From the NCBI RefSeq assembly GCF_017591425.1, contig NW_024466607.1, forward strand, positions 7,820,501 through 7,884,500: DNA of 64,000 nucleotides, given 5' to 3'. The notes beneath the pieces are model-generated. The model saw only the letters and a program-made list of their open reading frames with translations. It made no database searches and was not told the origin of the DNA. Origin of the DNA: Ochotona curzoniae (Eukaryota > Chordata > Mammalia > Lagomorpha > Ochotonidae). The position numbers were made by a program, and so were the translations under genes. This document shows, piece by piece, positions 17,671-29,349 of the stretch. Within the stretch, counting starts at the first letter, position 1. Each line of letters begins with the position of its first letter.

Positions 17671-18000
17671 GGGCCCGGCGCGGTGCAAGTGGTTAAGGTC
17701 CTCGCCTTGCACGCCCGGGATCCCATATGGGCGCCAGTTCTATCCCAGCAGCCCCGCTTCCTTTCCAGCTCCCTGCCTGTGGCCTGGGAAGGCAGTCGAG
17801 GACGGCCCAAAGCTTTGGGACCCTGCACCCGCATGGGAGACCCGGAAGAGGCTCCCAGCTTCGGATCGGCATAGTATCGGCCCGTTGCGCTCACTTAGGG
17901 AGTGAATCATCGGACGGAAGATCTTCCTCTCTGTCTCTCCTCTCTGTATATCTGCCTTTCCAATAAAAACATAATAAAAATAAATCTTTAAAAAAAAAAT
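17671..18000 (+). mobile_element. CSINE, young
   Basis: Starts GGGCCCGGCGCGGTGCAAGT (the box A region is short by a few bases) and ends in AATAAATCTTTAAAA. Together with the minus copy just before, it forms a head-to-head inverted pair of more than 250 bp per arm with no spacer. Confidence 0.94.
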
Positions 18001-18514
18001 TAAAAAAATAAATTCTTATTCCTGATCTCAACTATCAACTCACTGAACATTTTGAAGATGGCTGATTTTGTCTCTTTGATTAGTAATTCCAATATCTGAG
18101 TTACAGACTGGTTTCAGCAAAGTTCTCTTTTTTTCCCTCTGTAAATGAAGCACACTTCCTTTGTATAGTGTGGGATTTCCATTGGGAAATGGGCATCCTG
18201 ACTACAATGTGACGCTGTGGAAGTTGGAGTATCCCTGCCTTTACAGGTCGCTATCTATCAGCTGTCGAGAGCTGCACCAGCCAGAGTGCGAGTCCAGCAC
18301 TCACCCCACACAGCCTGGTCTTCACAGGTCTCTCCTGGCTGTCCGAAAGCGCCCACTAGCTTCCAGAGGTCCAATCAAGTTGAGTCGACTCTCTTCAGCT
18401 GCACTAGCCTGCAGATCTCCCTCCTCTATCATCTGGACCAGCCGTCTTGCCAGTGTGCACTCTCAATTGACGGTTACAACCCAGAGCTTAACGCCTGGCA
18501 TTACAGACTAAGCC

Positions 18515-18785
18515 TCCACCTGCAGCACAAAAATCCCATACGGGCACAGCTTCACTGCCCAGCTCTCTGCAAATGGTCTAGGAGAGCAGTAGAGAATGGC
18601 CCAAGGGCTTGGGCCTCTACACCCACACGGCGACAGAGGCAAAGCTGCTGGCTTCAGGTTGGCTCAGCTCTGGCCATCATGGCCATCTGGGGAGTCAGGA
18701 GATGGAAGACCTTGCTCTGTTTCCTTTCTCTGTAACTTGTAATAAAAATTTTTTAAAATATACAGATAAATCTTACAAAAAAAGA
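18515..18785 (+). mobile_element. CSINE, old
   Basis: Sense boxes AAATCCCATACGGGCACAGC, GTAGAGAATGGCCCAAG and a degenerate tail TAATAAAAATTTTTTAAAATA. Confidence 0.7.
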
Positions 18786-19304
18786 GAGAGACTGGTGACC
18801 CAGTTCAATTTTTAACTTAGCAAAACATCCATTTCATGTCTGAATCACAGCCACTTCTCAATAGAGAAGGTCAGGGAGGTGCGCTCTCTTGGGCAGACAG
18901 GTTTGGCCTGCTGCTCATGTTGCGCAAGAGGATGGCAGTGAGTCATCCATATACCCTCCGTGACCAGGAGACGACACAGGAAAGGATCTGTATGTGGCAG
19001 AAGCAGGTGAAGAGAAAAGCAGACACAACACACACAAAACTGGCGGATTCTGCGTTTTACCACTGTCCAAGATTAGCAGTGAGATGCAGTAGGAGCTGGC
19101 AGAGGCAGCCTGAAGTAGAATTTACATCCAGGGCCTTAATTCTGGAAGCAAGAGTGCAGCGCTCCACAGCGCCTCCAGCTGGATGCGGAACACAGCAGCC
19201 CTTGAATACGCGGCTGAAATAATCAACCTGCTTGTTTCAAAGCTGCTTCTGGGAACATGCATAAGGAGACCAGGAATGATCCATACAGAAAACCAAGCAA
19301 TTTT

Positions 19305-19635
19305 TGCTTTTTAAAAAAATCTTTTACTTGAAAGGTGGAGAAAGAAAGCAAGCAAGAGCAAATGAGAGATTGTTTTCTATCAGTTGACTCTCTCCCCAAA
19401 TGGCGATACTGGCTGGTGCTGGGCCAGGAAGAACAGGCATCCTCAACTCCACCTGGGGCTCCCATGGAGGTGCAGGGGCCAAGACTTGGGACATGAGCAG
19501 GGGAGCCTGGATCAGAAGTCAGACTGACAAGACTGCACACTGGCAAGACTACTGCTCCAGATGATGGGAAGGGAGATGGGACTTTCCACAGGTAGTGGCT
19601 TCACCCACTCTGCCACAAAGTGCAACCTGGTAATT
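19305..19635 (-). mobile_element. CSINE, old
   Basis: Antisense from AAAAAAATCTTTTACTTGAAAGG to CACTCTGCCACAAAGTGC. Diverged. Confidence 0.7.
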
Positions 19636-19689
19636 ACATTTTATTAGCAGTGGAAGTCAAGAAACTAATGTTCTAACAGTAATTCCCAA

Positions 19690-19742
19690 TTTAAATATAT
19701 TATATATATATATTTTATACACACACATATATATACATACTT
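19690..19742. repeat. AT/AC microsatellite
   Basis: Imperfect (TA)n then (CA)n and (TA)n. Lies in intron 1. Confidence 0.85.
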
Positions 19743-19744
19743 TT

Positions 19745-20450
19745 TTCTTCAAAATCAATAAAAACTACCAGCAACTGTCCAGCAAGTGGTCATGCAGGTC
19801 ATGTAGTCAAGGTGAAGAAAGCAATCAGGAACTTGCCCTGGGCAGCAGCAGGCACAGATGCTAAGTGCAGCAGCACAGCTCGGCCTGGCTGCCCAGGTGC
19901 CCTGCTTAGTCCACCAGCCAGCTGGCCGCCCTGCTCGTCCACACTCCCCCGTCTGCGCACAGTCTATAAAAAAAGGTTAGACAGCCACACCTACAATCTG
20001 TGTGTATAAACGACCCCATCACGCCTGGGCTGTTTAATTATAAATCCCTTCTACCGCAAGTTCCCTCCAATATCACTCTTCTGTCTATTCTAAATATAGA
20101 ATGATGTTCATGACAAAAATGGAATTAATGCGAAAAATGAGCCCACAGAACCTTTTGCTTTTCCTGAGTCACGTACCTCAGTCCCTCCTAGCTGGGTTCC
20201 CGGACAGCTATACACCCGAGTATCCAAAATCCCAAATACCTGAGAGGCATCTGGGGCTTGTTTCAGCCCCATTCTCCCCTCTCATTTGTGGGCTACCACC
20301 ACTTCAAATGTTCACCTACCTGGACAGCCTGCTTACACACTGGCACATCTGTAAAGTCCCAAGCGCACTTTCCCACCCGGCTCCTGGATGAGTCCCTCTC
20401 CGTGAAGAAGAGAATTCTACTCCTAGCTCCATTTACAATACAAACTCCAG
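19745..20450. other. RAB7A intron 1, unique stretch
   Basis: Nothing recognised. Two overlapping open frames of fewer than 100 codons lack any domain. Confidence 0.5.
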
Positions 20451-20454
20451 GACG

Positions 20455-20725
20455 TGTGTCCAGCACAGCGTCAGCTTCCCACGCGGGACTCCCACAGCCC
20501 TATCAAGGTGACGGGGGTTGAGCCCCAGCCCACCTTATTTTTCAGCTCTACGCTAATGGACACCTGGGAGGCAGAGGGAACTGACTCCCTCTCACATAGG
20601 AGACCAGAATTAGATTTTGAACTCCTGGCTTGGGTCTAGCCCAGGCTTAGCTGTTACAGGTGTTTGGGAAATGAATCAACAAATAGGAGATCTCCATCTG
20701 TCACTGAAATTAATAAATTAAAAAT
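20455..20725 (+). mobile_element. CSINE, old
   Basis: Sense order with ATAGGAGACCAGAATTAG, CTCCTGGCTTGGGTCTAG, GGAAATGAATCAACAAATAGGAG and tail AATTAATAAATTAAA. Confidence 0.6.
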
Positions 20726-20744
20726 TCAGAAGGAGGAACGTGTT

Positions 20745-20960
20745 AAAGAGGTTGACACGACACATCCCAGTTCCGGCTCTACTCCTAACACAGCTTCCTG
20801 GGGATGACGTAGAGGGTGGTTCTGGCTCCTGGTGCCCGTCTCTGCTCTGGCTTAGCTCAGGTCAAGGGCTGTCCAGGGAATGAACCAGTGGACGGAAGAG
20901 TAGTACTTTCTTGTGCACTCTCTAACTCTGCCTTTTCAAATAAAATAAAACTTGGAAGAA
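20745..20960 (+). mobile_element. CSINE, old fragment
   Basis: GTTCCGGCTCTACTCC, GTTCTGGCTCCTGG and AATGAACCAGTGGACGGAAG appear in sense order, followed by CAAATAAAATAAAACTT. Confidence 0.6.
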
Positions 20961-21094
20961 AAATACTGACTCAATATTTTACTCAATCTATGAAAAATTA
21001 TCTCCCTCTGTAAAAATTAATAAGACAAACGTTTTTAATGTATACATTGTCTGGGACATTGCTAGGAATTTGCCACTAACAATCTTCTACCACA

Positions 21095-21421
21095 GGGCCT
21101 GGTGTGGTAGCATAGTAGCTCAAGTCCTCGCCTTGAACACACCAGAATCCCATATGGGTGTTGGTTCTAATCCTGGCAGCCTCCTTTCCCTTCCAGCTCC
21201 CTGCTTGTGGCCTGGGAAAGCAGTCGAAGTTGGCCCTAAGTCTTAGGACCCTGCACCCTGTGAGAGACCTGGAGGAGGTTCCTGGCTACTGGCTTCGGAC
21301 AGGCGCAGCACCGGCCGTTGCAGTCACTTGGGGAGTGAACCACTGAACAGAAGGTCTTCCTCTCTGTCTCTCCTCCTTTCTGTATATCTGACAATAAAAT
21401 TAAATAAATCCATAAAAAATA
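21095..21421 (+). mobile_element. CSINE, full length, with TSD
   Basis: Starts GGGCCTGGTGTGGTAGCATA. Flanked by AACAATCTTCTACCACA (21078-21094) and AACAATCTTCCACCACA (21422-21438), 17 bp with one mismatch. Confidence 0.94.
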
Positions 21422-22054
21422 AACAATCTTCCACCACAAATGACTGATAATGAAATCTAACTTGCCAAAGTTAGATAATACTTAACAGCAACATTCCATC
21501 AAATCTCAGATCATACAGCAGTTACATATGTTCAAATTAATACAGAAAACAAAAAATGCTGAGAACTTTCATGATCATCCTTTAAAATCTAATATTTGCC
21601 TTCCCAAGTATTTTTTTTCTTTTTAAGGAAGACATTTGATTATCTAATACGGAAGACACACCCAGAGAGAGAAAGATCTCATCTCCTGGTACAATTCCCA
21701 GCTGGGTACAACAGCCAGGGCCTGCCAGGCTACAAATGAGGAAGCTGGAACCCGTCAACTGTCCTGGTGGGTGGCAAGGACCAGGCACAGAGCCCATTAT
21801 CACTGAGCCCATTGACACTGAGCCGCCTCAGTATCACACCAGCAGGAGGATGGATCAGAAGCTAGGACTAAAACAGAACTAGTACGGGCTAGCAGCATCC
21901 CCAGCAGCACCCTAACCTCCTGGAACGCAATCCCTGCCCATCCTAGGCCTCACACAGGCAGCAGCTGTCACAACTTATTACACAAACACAACAGGATCTG
22001 AGTCACAAAAAACCTGAATTTGGTGTGGCAGTGACACATATCTTCTAGCTATCA

Positions 22055-22370
22055 CATTTATTTTTATTAGAAAGGCAGATTCAGAGATTAGAGACAAAAA
22101 GAAAGATCTTCCAACCATTGGTTCACTCTCCAAATGGTTACAATGGCCAGAGCTGAGCCGATTGGAAGCTAGGAGCCAGGAACCTTCTCCAGGTCTTCCA
22201 TGTGGGTGCAGGGTTCCAAGGCTTTGGGCCGTCCTTGACTGCTTTCCCAGGCCACAAGCAGGGAGCCGGACGGGAAGTGGAGCAGCTGGGACACACACTG
22301 GCGCCCATATAAGATCCTGCACATGCCAAGACAAGGTTTTAGCTATCGAGCCCTTGTGCTGGGGTCCCCT
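22055..22370 (-). mobile_element. CSINE
   Basis: Antisense from ATTTATTTTTATTAGAAAGGC to GCTATCGAGCCCTTGTGCTG. Moderately diverged. Confidence 0.85.
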
Positions 22371-22389
22371 AGTCCTTGACTTTCTTCTT

Positions 22390-22690
22390 CTTCTTTTTAA
22401 TCGGAAAGGCAGATACACAGAGAGGAAGATCTTCCGTCCAGTGGTTCACTCCCCAAGCGGCCACAATGGCCGGAGCTGAGCCGATCCGAATCCAGGGATG
22501 ACGAGCTTCTGAGAATCCCACGGCTTTGGGTCGTCCTAGACTGCTTTCCCAGTCCCAGACAAGCGGAGCTGGATGGCAAATGGGGCTGCCGGGATTAGAA
22601 CTGGTGCCCATATAGGATCCTAGCATGTTTAAGGCGAGGACTTTAGCAGTTAAGCTATTAGCAGCTAGGCTATTGTGCCAGGCCCAGTCC
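22390..22690 (-). mobile_element. CSINE
   Basis: Antisense from TCTTTTTAATCGGAAAGGC to ATTGTGCCAGGCCC. A small gap removes part of the middle (ATCCAGGGATGACGAG region). Confidence 0.88.
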
Positions 22691-22719
22691 TTGCGTTTCT
22701 ATTGCAGTGTGCAGTACCC

Positions 22720-22845
22720 TGAAACAAGACTTTGGGAGTGGGAATCAAGAATGGGTAGTGACAGTAAGGCTTAAACCCAGTCATGTCAACAAGGGATGCC
22801 AGCACCAAGTGGCCACCTTAACCACTGTACCAAATGCCAACCCCA
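22720..22845 (-). mobile_element. CSINE 5' remnant
   Basis: Only the promoter-side end is left: AAACCCAGTCATGTCAAC...CACCTTAACCACTGTACCAAATGCC. Confidence 0.5.
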
Positions 22846-22949
22846 CGAATTTTTACAAATGTGTTGGTGAAAATGACAACAGGACCAAGATAAAGGATGG
22901 AAAGTGTATGAATTTAATCAGAAACAAACATGTATTTACATCCCCCTCT

Positions 22950-23195
22950 TTTAAAAAAGATTTAACTTTTTTCTTTAATTTGAAAGGCAAAGATGCCAGA
23001 AGAGAGGGACAGAGCGAGAGAACAAGGACATTCATGTGCTGTCTCGCTCTCCAGTTTTTAGCCGACACGTACCCTGGGAGGCAGCAGGGATGGCATGAGC
23101 AGTTGAGTTCCTGCCACTCGTCCCAGCTGTGGCTTCAGTCTGGCACAGCTTGGCCTTTACAGACACGTGGGGAGTGAACCGGCAGTTGGGAGCTT
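22950..23195. mobile_element. CSINE pieces of both strands
   Basis: 22950-23050 is an antisense tail and first boxes. 23130-23195 (CAGTCTGGCACAGCTTGG, GGGGAGTGAACCGGC) is sense 3' sequence. Another product of rearrangement between inverted copies. Confidence 0.5.
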
Positions 23196-23239
23196 GTATG
23201 TATAGATGTGTTGTGAGCATATGACTCATAAGTTTTTTA

Positions 23240-23535
23240 AAATGTGGGGTCAACACCATAGCTTATCAAGTTAAGCTTCTGTCTGTGGTGCCAGTAGCGC
23301 ATGAGCACTGGTGTGTGTCCCAGCTGCTCCACTTCCCATCCAGCTCCCTGCTTGTGGCCTGGGAAAGCAGTGCAGGATGGCCCAAGAGTTTGGGCCCTAG
23401 CATCCACATGGAGACCAGAAGCAGTTCCCAGCTACAGACCAGTCCAGCTTGGCATGGTCATTCGGAAAGTGAAACCAGTGGTTGGAAGATCCTCTTCTTC
23501 AATCCGTAATAAACATAAAATACATCTTAACACTT
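23240..23535 (+). mobile_element. CSINE, older subtype
   Basis: Sense copy from GTGGGGTCAACACCATAGC to AATAAACATAAAATACATC. Uses the CATCCAGCTCCCTGCTTGTG wording. Confidence 0.8.
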
Positions 23536-24085
23536 AGCTTGAACTTGTGAAGGCTAAACAAAGTAACAACTAAGCCCCATAAAAAGTATCTGCTTCAATA
23601 TCAACTTGGTTCCAGGTATCCAATTCCTGAAGGCAGGGAAAACTTGGAAGCAACTTTTACAAAGCCACATTCCATGGAAACAATTCCGGTTAAGGAACTG
23701 CTCTTTTCAGGAGCAATGGCTTCTTGAATAGGATGCTGCCCTCCACCCCCCACCCCCCGTTCTCAAGCCTTCTAAATCCAGGTTCCAAAGCCAAAGCTCT
23801 TAATAGAACTCCAGAACGATGGTGTTTCCCTGCCCCGTTCCCCGCCCCTTGATTTTCCTTTTTGGTAAGAGAAACTGCAAACAGACAGCTAGTACAACCA
23901 GCAGTTACATAAGAACTATTTTCAACAGCTCAAAGTTATTGATATCAACCTAGATTATCTAAGCACTGAATCAGTAAAGCCGAATGCCCATAACCTGTTA
24001 GAGGCTCCCAGCAGGCTGGCTGGCTAGACAGGAAACCAAATGAACTGCTCTTTTCCTTCACTCCAGCCTCCAGCTCCTGCTTTCT
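23536..24085. other. RAB7A intron 1, unique stretch
   Basis: No repeat or gene recognised, apart from a C-rich run near 23745-23760. Confidence 0.5.
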
Positions 24086-24089
24086 ATTT

Positions 24090-24250
24090 GAGAGTCGACA
24101 GTTACAGAAGGAAGGATCCCTTCATCTCCTGGTTCCCACTGTAGATGGCCACAGTGGCCAGGGCTGGTCTAGGTTGAAACTAGGACCTAGGAACTTCATC
24201 CAGGTCTCCTACATGGGTGGCAAGGGCACATGTAGTTGGGCCATCGCCCA
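24090..24250 (-). mobile_element. CSINE, interrupted by an A-tailed repeat
   Basis: Antisense boxes GAGAGTCGACAGTTACAG and AGGTCTCCTACATGGGTGG. The SINE stops where the T-run of the next element begins. Confidence 0.6.
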
Positions 24251-24735
24251 CCTTTTTTTTTTTTTTTTAAATTTTGGTGATCTTTACATAGTTGATTAGG
24301 GCACAAAGGGTCAAAGGCTACAGGAAAGTGGGTAAGACCACAGCTTCCACATATTTTTTTTCCTATATTTGTGGGGAGATAAAGGGGAAAAGCCCTACCC
24401 AGTCTCCCAACCATCCCAGGGTCCTGGATGTGGGGCATGGTCCAAGGATCCTGCTCAAGTGGTTTTGAGAGTTTAATAATTCTAATTACTGCCAATCTTG
24501 CCATTCCAAGCACGATGAACTCTCTCTAGAATCCACTGGCTGACACAGTCTACCTTAGAGTCTCCATTCACCCAGATATTCATGCCAACACTGGGTTGGG
24601 GTAGTTGATAGATTTGTCCTGTCCTCTGTTGTAGTATCAGGTGTCCTCTGCAGGTTCCATTCGACTGCCATATCCTCCATGTGCACCTGGATAAGCTGTC
24701 CACTGCGCCATCTGAGCCATTGAGCAGGCTCCAGC
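24250..24735 (-). mobile_element. A-tailed lagomorph repeat (LINE-like 3' end), minus
   Basis: Begins with a T-run (poly(A) on the minus strand). On the minus strand it ends ...CCCTAATCAACTATGTAAAG ATCACCAAAATTTAAAA, and it shares CCAGTGGATTCT, GTGCTTGGAATGGCAAGAT, TTGAGCAGGATCC and CTTACCCACTTTCCTGTAG with the plus-strand copy at 38095-38510. Probably a LINE-1 3'UTR or a related retroelement. I cannot assign the family by name. Confidence 0.65.
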
Positions 24736-24744
24736 TCCTACGCT

Positions 24745-24985
24745 TAACCTGTTTCTTTAAAAGGTTTATTTTTATTTGAAAGGCAGAGTTAGAGAGAAAG
24801 ATCCATCACTGGTTCACTCCCCAAATAACCACAACAGCCTGAGCATGGCTGATCCGAACCCAGGAGCTTCTTCTGAGTTTCCCACATGGGTGCAGGGGGC
24901 CAAAGATTTGGCTCCTCCTAAGCTGCCTTCCCAGGCCTTTAACAGGCAGCAGGACTGAAGTGGAGCAGCTAGGAGAGAAAGCCTC
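24745..24985 (-). mobile_element. CSINE, 5' part lost
   Basis: Antisense from AAAAGGTTTATTTTTATTTG to GGACTGAAGTGGAGCAGC. Confidence 0.8.
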
Positions 24986-25200
24986 CATTTACTGATTCAG
25001 ACCCTGACTGCCTGCAATAACTGCAACGAGGCGGAGAGCAGGCCAGGACCAAGCCACAAGTCAATCCCAGCCTTTCACACAGAGCAGGGATCCACACACC
25101 TGAACATCTAGCAGGAAGCTGACCTTGGAATTTGACAAGACTCGAACCCAGACATTCCAATGTAGGTTATGGGTTTTACACAGTGCATCAAACACCAACC
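24985..25200 (-). mobile_element. CSINE, old
   Basis: TTACTGATTCAGACCC, CTAGCAGGAAGCTGACC and CGAACCCAGACATTCC, ending in ACACCAACCCC, in antisense order. Confidence 0.55.
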
Positions 25201-25499
25201 CCAAAGCCACTTTGCCGAGTGTCCTTGGCCCTGTTCCTACAGTGGTTCATGCCCCGCAGGGCCCTTGTTTATATGCCTCGGCTGTCACTGTGCTCCCTTA
25301 CAGCACACAGCAAAAATCTGTCAAGTGAACACAGATCACACAGTTCATCACACAGTAGAATTGCAAAGTTTTAAACAAAAGTTTAATAAATATTGCTAGA
25401 TCTGTTACAGAACACTGAAGCCATCACACCCTTGTGCACTGGAGGAGCAACCAAAGTGAGGCCTGAAGAGCACACGGAGGTCAGGATCACTCCACCAGC

Positions 25500-25852
25500 A
25501 ACAGGCCAACCCTCCACCTGTCGGTGCTGGCACTTATATGGGCGCAGATTCCAGGCCAACCAGCTCCCTGCTTATGGCACAGGTTGGTGCACTGGCTTAA
25601 CAAGCTAATCCTCCACCCCATGCCATTGGCATCTCATAGGGTTGCCAGTTCGGGTCCTGGCAGCTCCACCTCTAATCCAGCTCCATGCTTATGGCCTGCG
25701 AAGGGCAGAGGAGAATGGCTCAAGCTGTTGGGCACCTGCACTCACATGGAGACCTGAAGGGAGTTCTCTGCTCCTGGCTACAAGGCAGCTCACTTCTGGT
25801 TGTCGTCATTTGGGAAGTGATTTAGCAAAAAAAAAAAAAAAAAAAAAAAAAA
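25500..25852 (+). mobile_element. CSINE, old, with fragment before it
   Basis: 25500-25578 is a 5' fragment ending CCAGCTCCCTGCTTATGG. A second copy from about 25580 runs to GAAGTGATTTAGC and a 25-nt A-run (25828-25852). Confidence 0.7.
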
Positions 25853-25854
25853 GA

Positions 25855-26072
25855 GGCTCAGTGGCTAAATCCTCACCTTGCACATGCCAAGAGCCCAAAT
25901 GGGCTCAAGTTTGTACCCTAGGAAAGCAGTAGATGATGGCCCAAAGCCTTGGGACCATTGCTGCAGCCACTTGGGAAGTGAACCACTAGACAGAAAATCT
26001 TTCTTGTGGTTTTGCCTCTCTATAAATCAGCCTTTCCAATATAAATAAATAAATCTTTTAAATTAAATAAAT
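25855..26072 (+). mobile_element. CSINE, internally deleted
   Basis: From GGCTCAGTGGCTAAATCCTC to AATAAATAAATCTTTTA. The middle around the GGTCTCCC box is gone. Confidence 0.8.
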
Positions 26073-26073
26073 C

Positions 26074-26395
26074 CTGGGATTGGCACAGTAGCCTACTGCT
26101 AAAAGTCCTCACCTTGCACGAGACAGGATCCCATACGGGTGCTGGTTCTAATCCCAGCAGCTCCATTTCCCATCCAGCTCCCTGCTTGTGGCCTGGGAAA
26201 GCAGTTGAGGACGGCCCAAAGCCTTGGGACTCTGCACCTGCGCGGGAGACTTGGAAAGAGCTCCTGGCTTTGGATTAGCTCAGTTCTGGCTGTTGTGGCT
26301 ACTTGGGGAGTCAATCCACAGATGGAAGCTCTGTTTCTCCTTCTCTCTGTAAATCTGCTTTTCCAATAAAATAAATAAATGCTAATAATAAAATT
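26074..26395 (+). mobile_element. CSINE
   Basis: From CCTGGGATTGGCACAGTAGC to AATAAATAAATGC, with all boxes present. Confidence 0.9.
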
Positions 26396-26403
26396 TTGAA
26401 ATT

Positions 26404-26715
26404 GGGCCCAGTGAAGTGGCGAGCAGCTAAAGTTGTTGCCTTGAATGTAATGGGATCCCATATGATGTTGGTTCTAATCCTGACAGCCCTGCTTCCCATC
26501 CAGCTTCCTGCTTGTGGCCTGGGAAAGCAATAGAGGATGGCCCAAAGCCTTGGGACCCTGCACCTGTGTGGGACTCCGGGAAGAAGTTCCTGACTCCTAG
26601 CTTTGGATCAGCACAGTACCAGCCATTGCAGTCACTTGGGGAGTGAATTATCAGATGGAAGATCTTCTTTGTATATCTACCTCTGCAATAAAAATAAATA
26701 AATCTTTAAGAAAAT
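26404..26715 (+). mobile_element. CSINE
   Basis: From GGGCCCAGTGAAGTGGCGAG to AATAAATAAATCTTTAAG. Last of four sense copies in a row. Confidence 0.9.
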
Positions 26716-27180
26716 GTTTCTTGAAATTGTACATGTAAAAGAGCATGGAAAATGTATTATGATAAAACCATTTTTTGCACCAATAGTCTACTTTTTGGCA
26801 TACTATAAACACCCCCGTTTAGAAACAGGGTCTTTAAAAAGATAATGAAAGATAAACAAGGTCACAGGAGTGGGCCCTGCTCCAATGACTGCTGACCTGC
26901 AGTGGCACCAGGTCCAACACAAGGAGAGGGCCACTTTGAGGCCTGGCAGAGGGGCTTCAGAGGGAAGCACTCAGCCTACAAACTTCTCAGACTTTCAGTT
27001 GATGGATTCTGACACTTCCAAATTTCTGAGAAAACCAATTTCAGATGTTAAGCCACCCAGTCAATGGTATTTGTTGAAGCAGCCCTATCAAATTAACACG
27101 ATACCCACCCACCTAGACTTCAGTCTTCCTACCTTATAAACATACATCACATAATGGAAAGCTTCTGGAAAAACGCACTT
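26716..27180. other. RAB7A intron 1, unique stretch
   Basis: Nothing recognised. Confidence 0.5.
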
Positions 27181-27196
27181 ATAAAAACCTATTAGG

Positions 27197-27545
27197 GGGC
27201 CCAGCGCGGTGGCGCAAGTGGTTAAAGGTCCTCGCCTTGCACGCCCGGGATCCCATGTGGGCGCCGGTTCTGGTCCCGGCAGCCCCGCTTCCCTTCCAGC
27301 TCCCTGCCTGTGGCCTGGGAAAGCAGTCGAGGACGGCCCAAGGCTTTGGGAACCTGCGCCCGCGTGGGAGACCCGGAAGAGGCTCCTGGCTTCGGATTGG
27401 CTCAGCTCCAGCCGTGGCAGCCGCCTGGGGAGTGAATCATGGGACAGAAGATCTTCCTCTCTGTCTCTCCTCTCTGTATATCCGCCTTTCCAATAAAAAA
27501 ATAATAAAAAATCTTAAAAAAAAAAAAAAACAACAACAACAACAA
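27197..27545 (+). mobile_element. CSINE, young, with TSD
   Basis: Starts GGGCCCAGCGCGGTGGCGCA and ends in A-run plus (CAA)5. Flanked by ATAAAAACCTATTAGGG (27181-27197) and ATAAAAACCTATCAGGG (27547-27563), 17 bp with one mismatch. Confidence 0.95.
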
Positions 27546-27560
27546 AATAAAAACCTATCA

Positions 27561-27703
27561 GGGACGTGGTGCTGTGGCCTAGAAGATAAAGTCCTCGCCT
27601 TGAACGCGCCTGGGATCCCATATGGACGCCGGTTCTAATCCCAGCTGCTCCACTTCCCATCCAGCTCCCTGCTTGTGGCCTGGGAAAGCAGTCGAGGACG
27701 GCC
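27561..27703 (+). mobile_element. CSINE, 5' half only
   Basis: From GGGACGTGGTGCTGTGGCC to CAGTCGAGGACGGCC, then cut exactly where an inverted copy starts. Confidence 0.88.
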
Positions 27704-28050
27704 TTTTTAAAAAAAGATTTATTTTTTTATTATTTTTATTGGAAAGGCAGATATACAGAGAGGAGGAGAGCCAGAGAGGAAGATCTTCCGTCCAATGATT
27801 CACTCCCCAGGCAGCCGCAACGGCCGGTGCTGTGCCGATCTGAAGCCAGGAACCAGGAACCAGGAACCTCTTCTGGGTCCCCCACGCGGGTGCATGGTCC
27901 CAAAGCCTTGGGCTGTCCTCTACTGCTTTCCTGGGCCACAGGCAGGGAGCTGGATGGGAAGCGGGGCTGCCGGGATTAGAACCGGGGCCCATATGGGATC
28001 CCGGGGTGTGCAAGGTGAGGACCTTAACCACTGCGCCATCATGCCAGGCT
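27704..28050 (-). mobile_element. CSINE, full length
   Basis: Antisense from TTTTTAAAAAAAGATTTATT to GCGCCATCATGCCAGGC. ACCAGGAACCAGGAACC is a local 7-bp duplication series. Forms an inverted arrangement with the half copy before it. Confidence 0.92.
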
Positions 28051-28379
28051 CAGGTCTATGTGAATTTTAGTATTTAACAGTTTATAGTGTTGAAGCATGA
28101 TTTTGCTGAACCTGGCTGCTTTTCGGGTAGTCTATAACTCTAACAAGGCATATATCAACAATTTAGGTGAGCAGTTTTAGGAGGGGTGTGCAGAGAAATC
28201 TTCAATACCCTAGGTGAGGAGTAACTAAACTTTGTGTCCCCATTGCAGCAGTTTTAACAGTGAATTATCAGATGGAAAAATTCTAACTCTGTCTTTTATA
28301 TAAATAAATCTTAAAAACTGTAAAAGGAAGAAAATGAGCACTTATCCGTATGATAACCAAATTATTCTTCCTTTATATA

Positions 28380-28695
28380 TTTTTTAAAAGATTTATTTTT
28401 ACTGGAAAGGCAGATCTATCTACAAAGAGAAGAGGAGAGAAAAAGATCATTGATCCGCTGGTCAGTCCCCAAATGGCCACCACGGCTGGAGCTGAGCCAA
28501 TCCGGAGTCAGGAGTTCTTCCAGGTCTCCCACACAGGTGCAGTGTCCCAAGGCTTTGTCCGTCCTCTATTTCCCAGGCCTCAAGGGGGGACCCGAACAGG
28601 AAGTGAAGCATCTGGGACACGAACCCACGCCCATATGGGATGCTGGTGCTTCCAGGTGGAGGAATAGCCAATTGATTCATGGCACTGGCCCCTAT
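28380..28695 (-). mobile_element. CSINE
   Basis: Antisense from TTTTAAAAGATTTATTTTTAC to TTCATGGCACTGGCCCC. Confidence 0.85.
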
Positions 28696-28875
28696 TCTTC
28701 CTTTATTTTTCTAGTTTTAAGGAATAACTAGTTTAATAAGCAGTAAGATTCGTTGTAAACTTTCACAAGAGACAAACACTGTGGCCTCAAAACACACACA
28801 AACACACATACAGTGGCCTCTAGGGCACTCTAGTGTAGGGAAAGGGCAAGAGGGTGCATTAGAAAAAAGTACTCT

Positions 28876-29045
28876 GGGCCCAGCGGCGTGGCCTAGAGGC
28901 TAAAGTCCTCTCCTTAAACGCTCTGGGATCACATATGGGCGCCGGTTCTAATCCCAGCAGCTCCACTTCCCATCCAGCTCCCTGCTTGTGGCCTGGGAAA
29001 GCAGTCGAGGCTTTGTAATAAAATAAATAAATTTAAAAAAGAAAA
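28876..29045 (+). mobile_element. CSINE with internal deletion
   Basis: The 5' half GGGCCCAGCGGCGTGGCC to AAAGCAGTCGAGG is joined directly to the tail CTTTGTAATAAAATAAATAA. About 180 bp are missing. Confidence 0.9.
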
Positions 29046-29349
29046 AAGAAAAAGTACTCCGAGTGGACCAAGGCTGTGTCACAGCAGGGCCACTGGGCAC
29101 CAGTCCTGGCTGTCTCCGGCATAAAGTCACCATGAGCTTCAAGTGAAGTCACACACAGATGTAAACACCAAACACAAGCAAGCATCTAAAGGAAAACGCC
29201 GGAGAGGTAGTGGTCTACACAACACAGTGCAAGCCAGAACATTTCAGGGGGCTTTTCACCTGTGGGCTCCTCAGGAGACCCACACACCTGTAAGCACAAC
29301 TAAAAACCACTTGTACACAGTGTTCATAAAGTACACACTGGGTTCTTTA

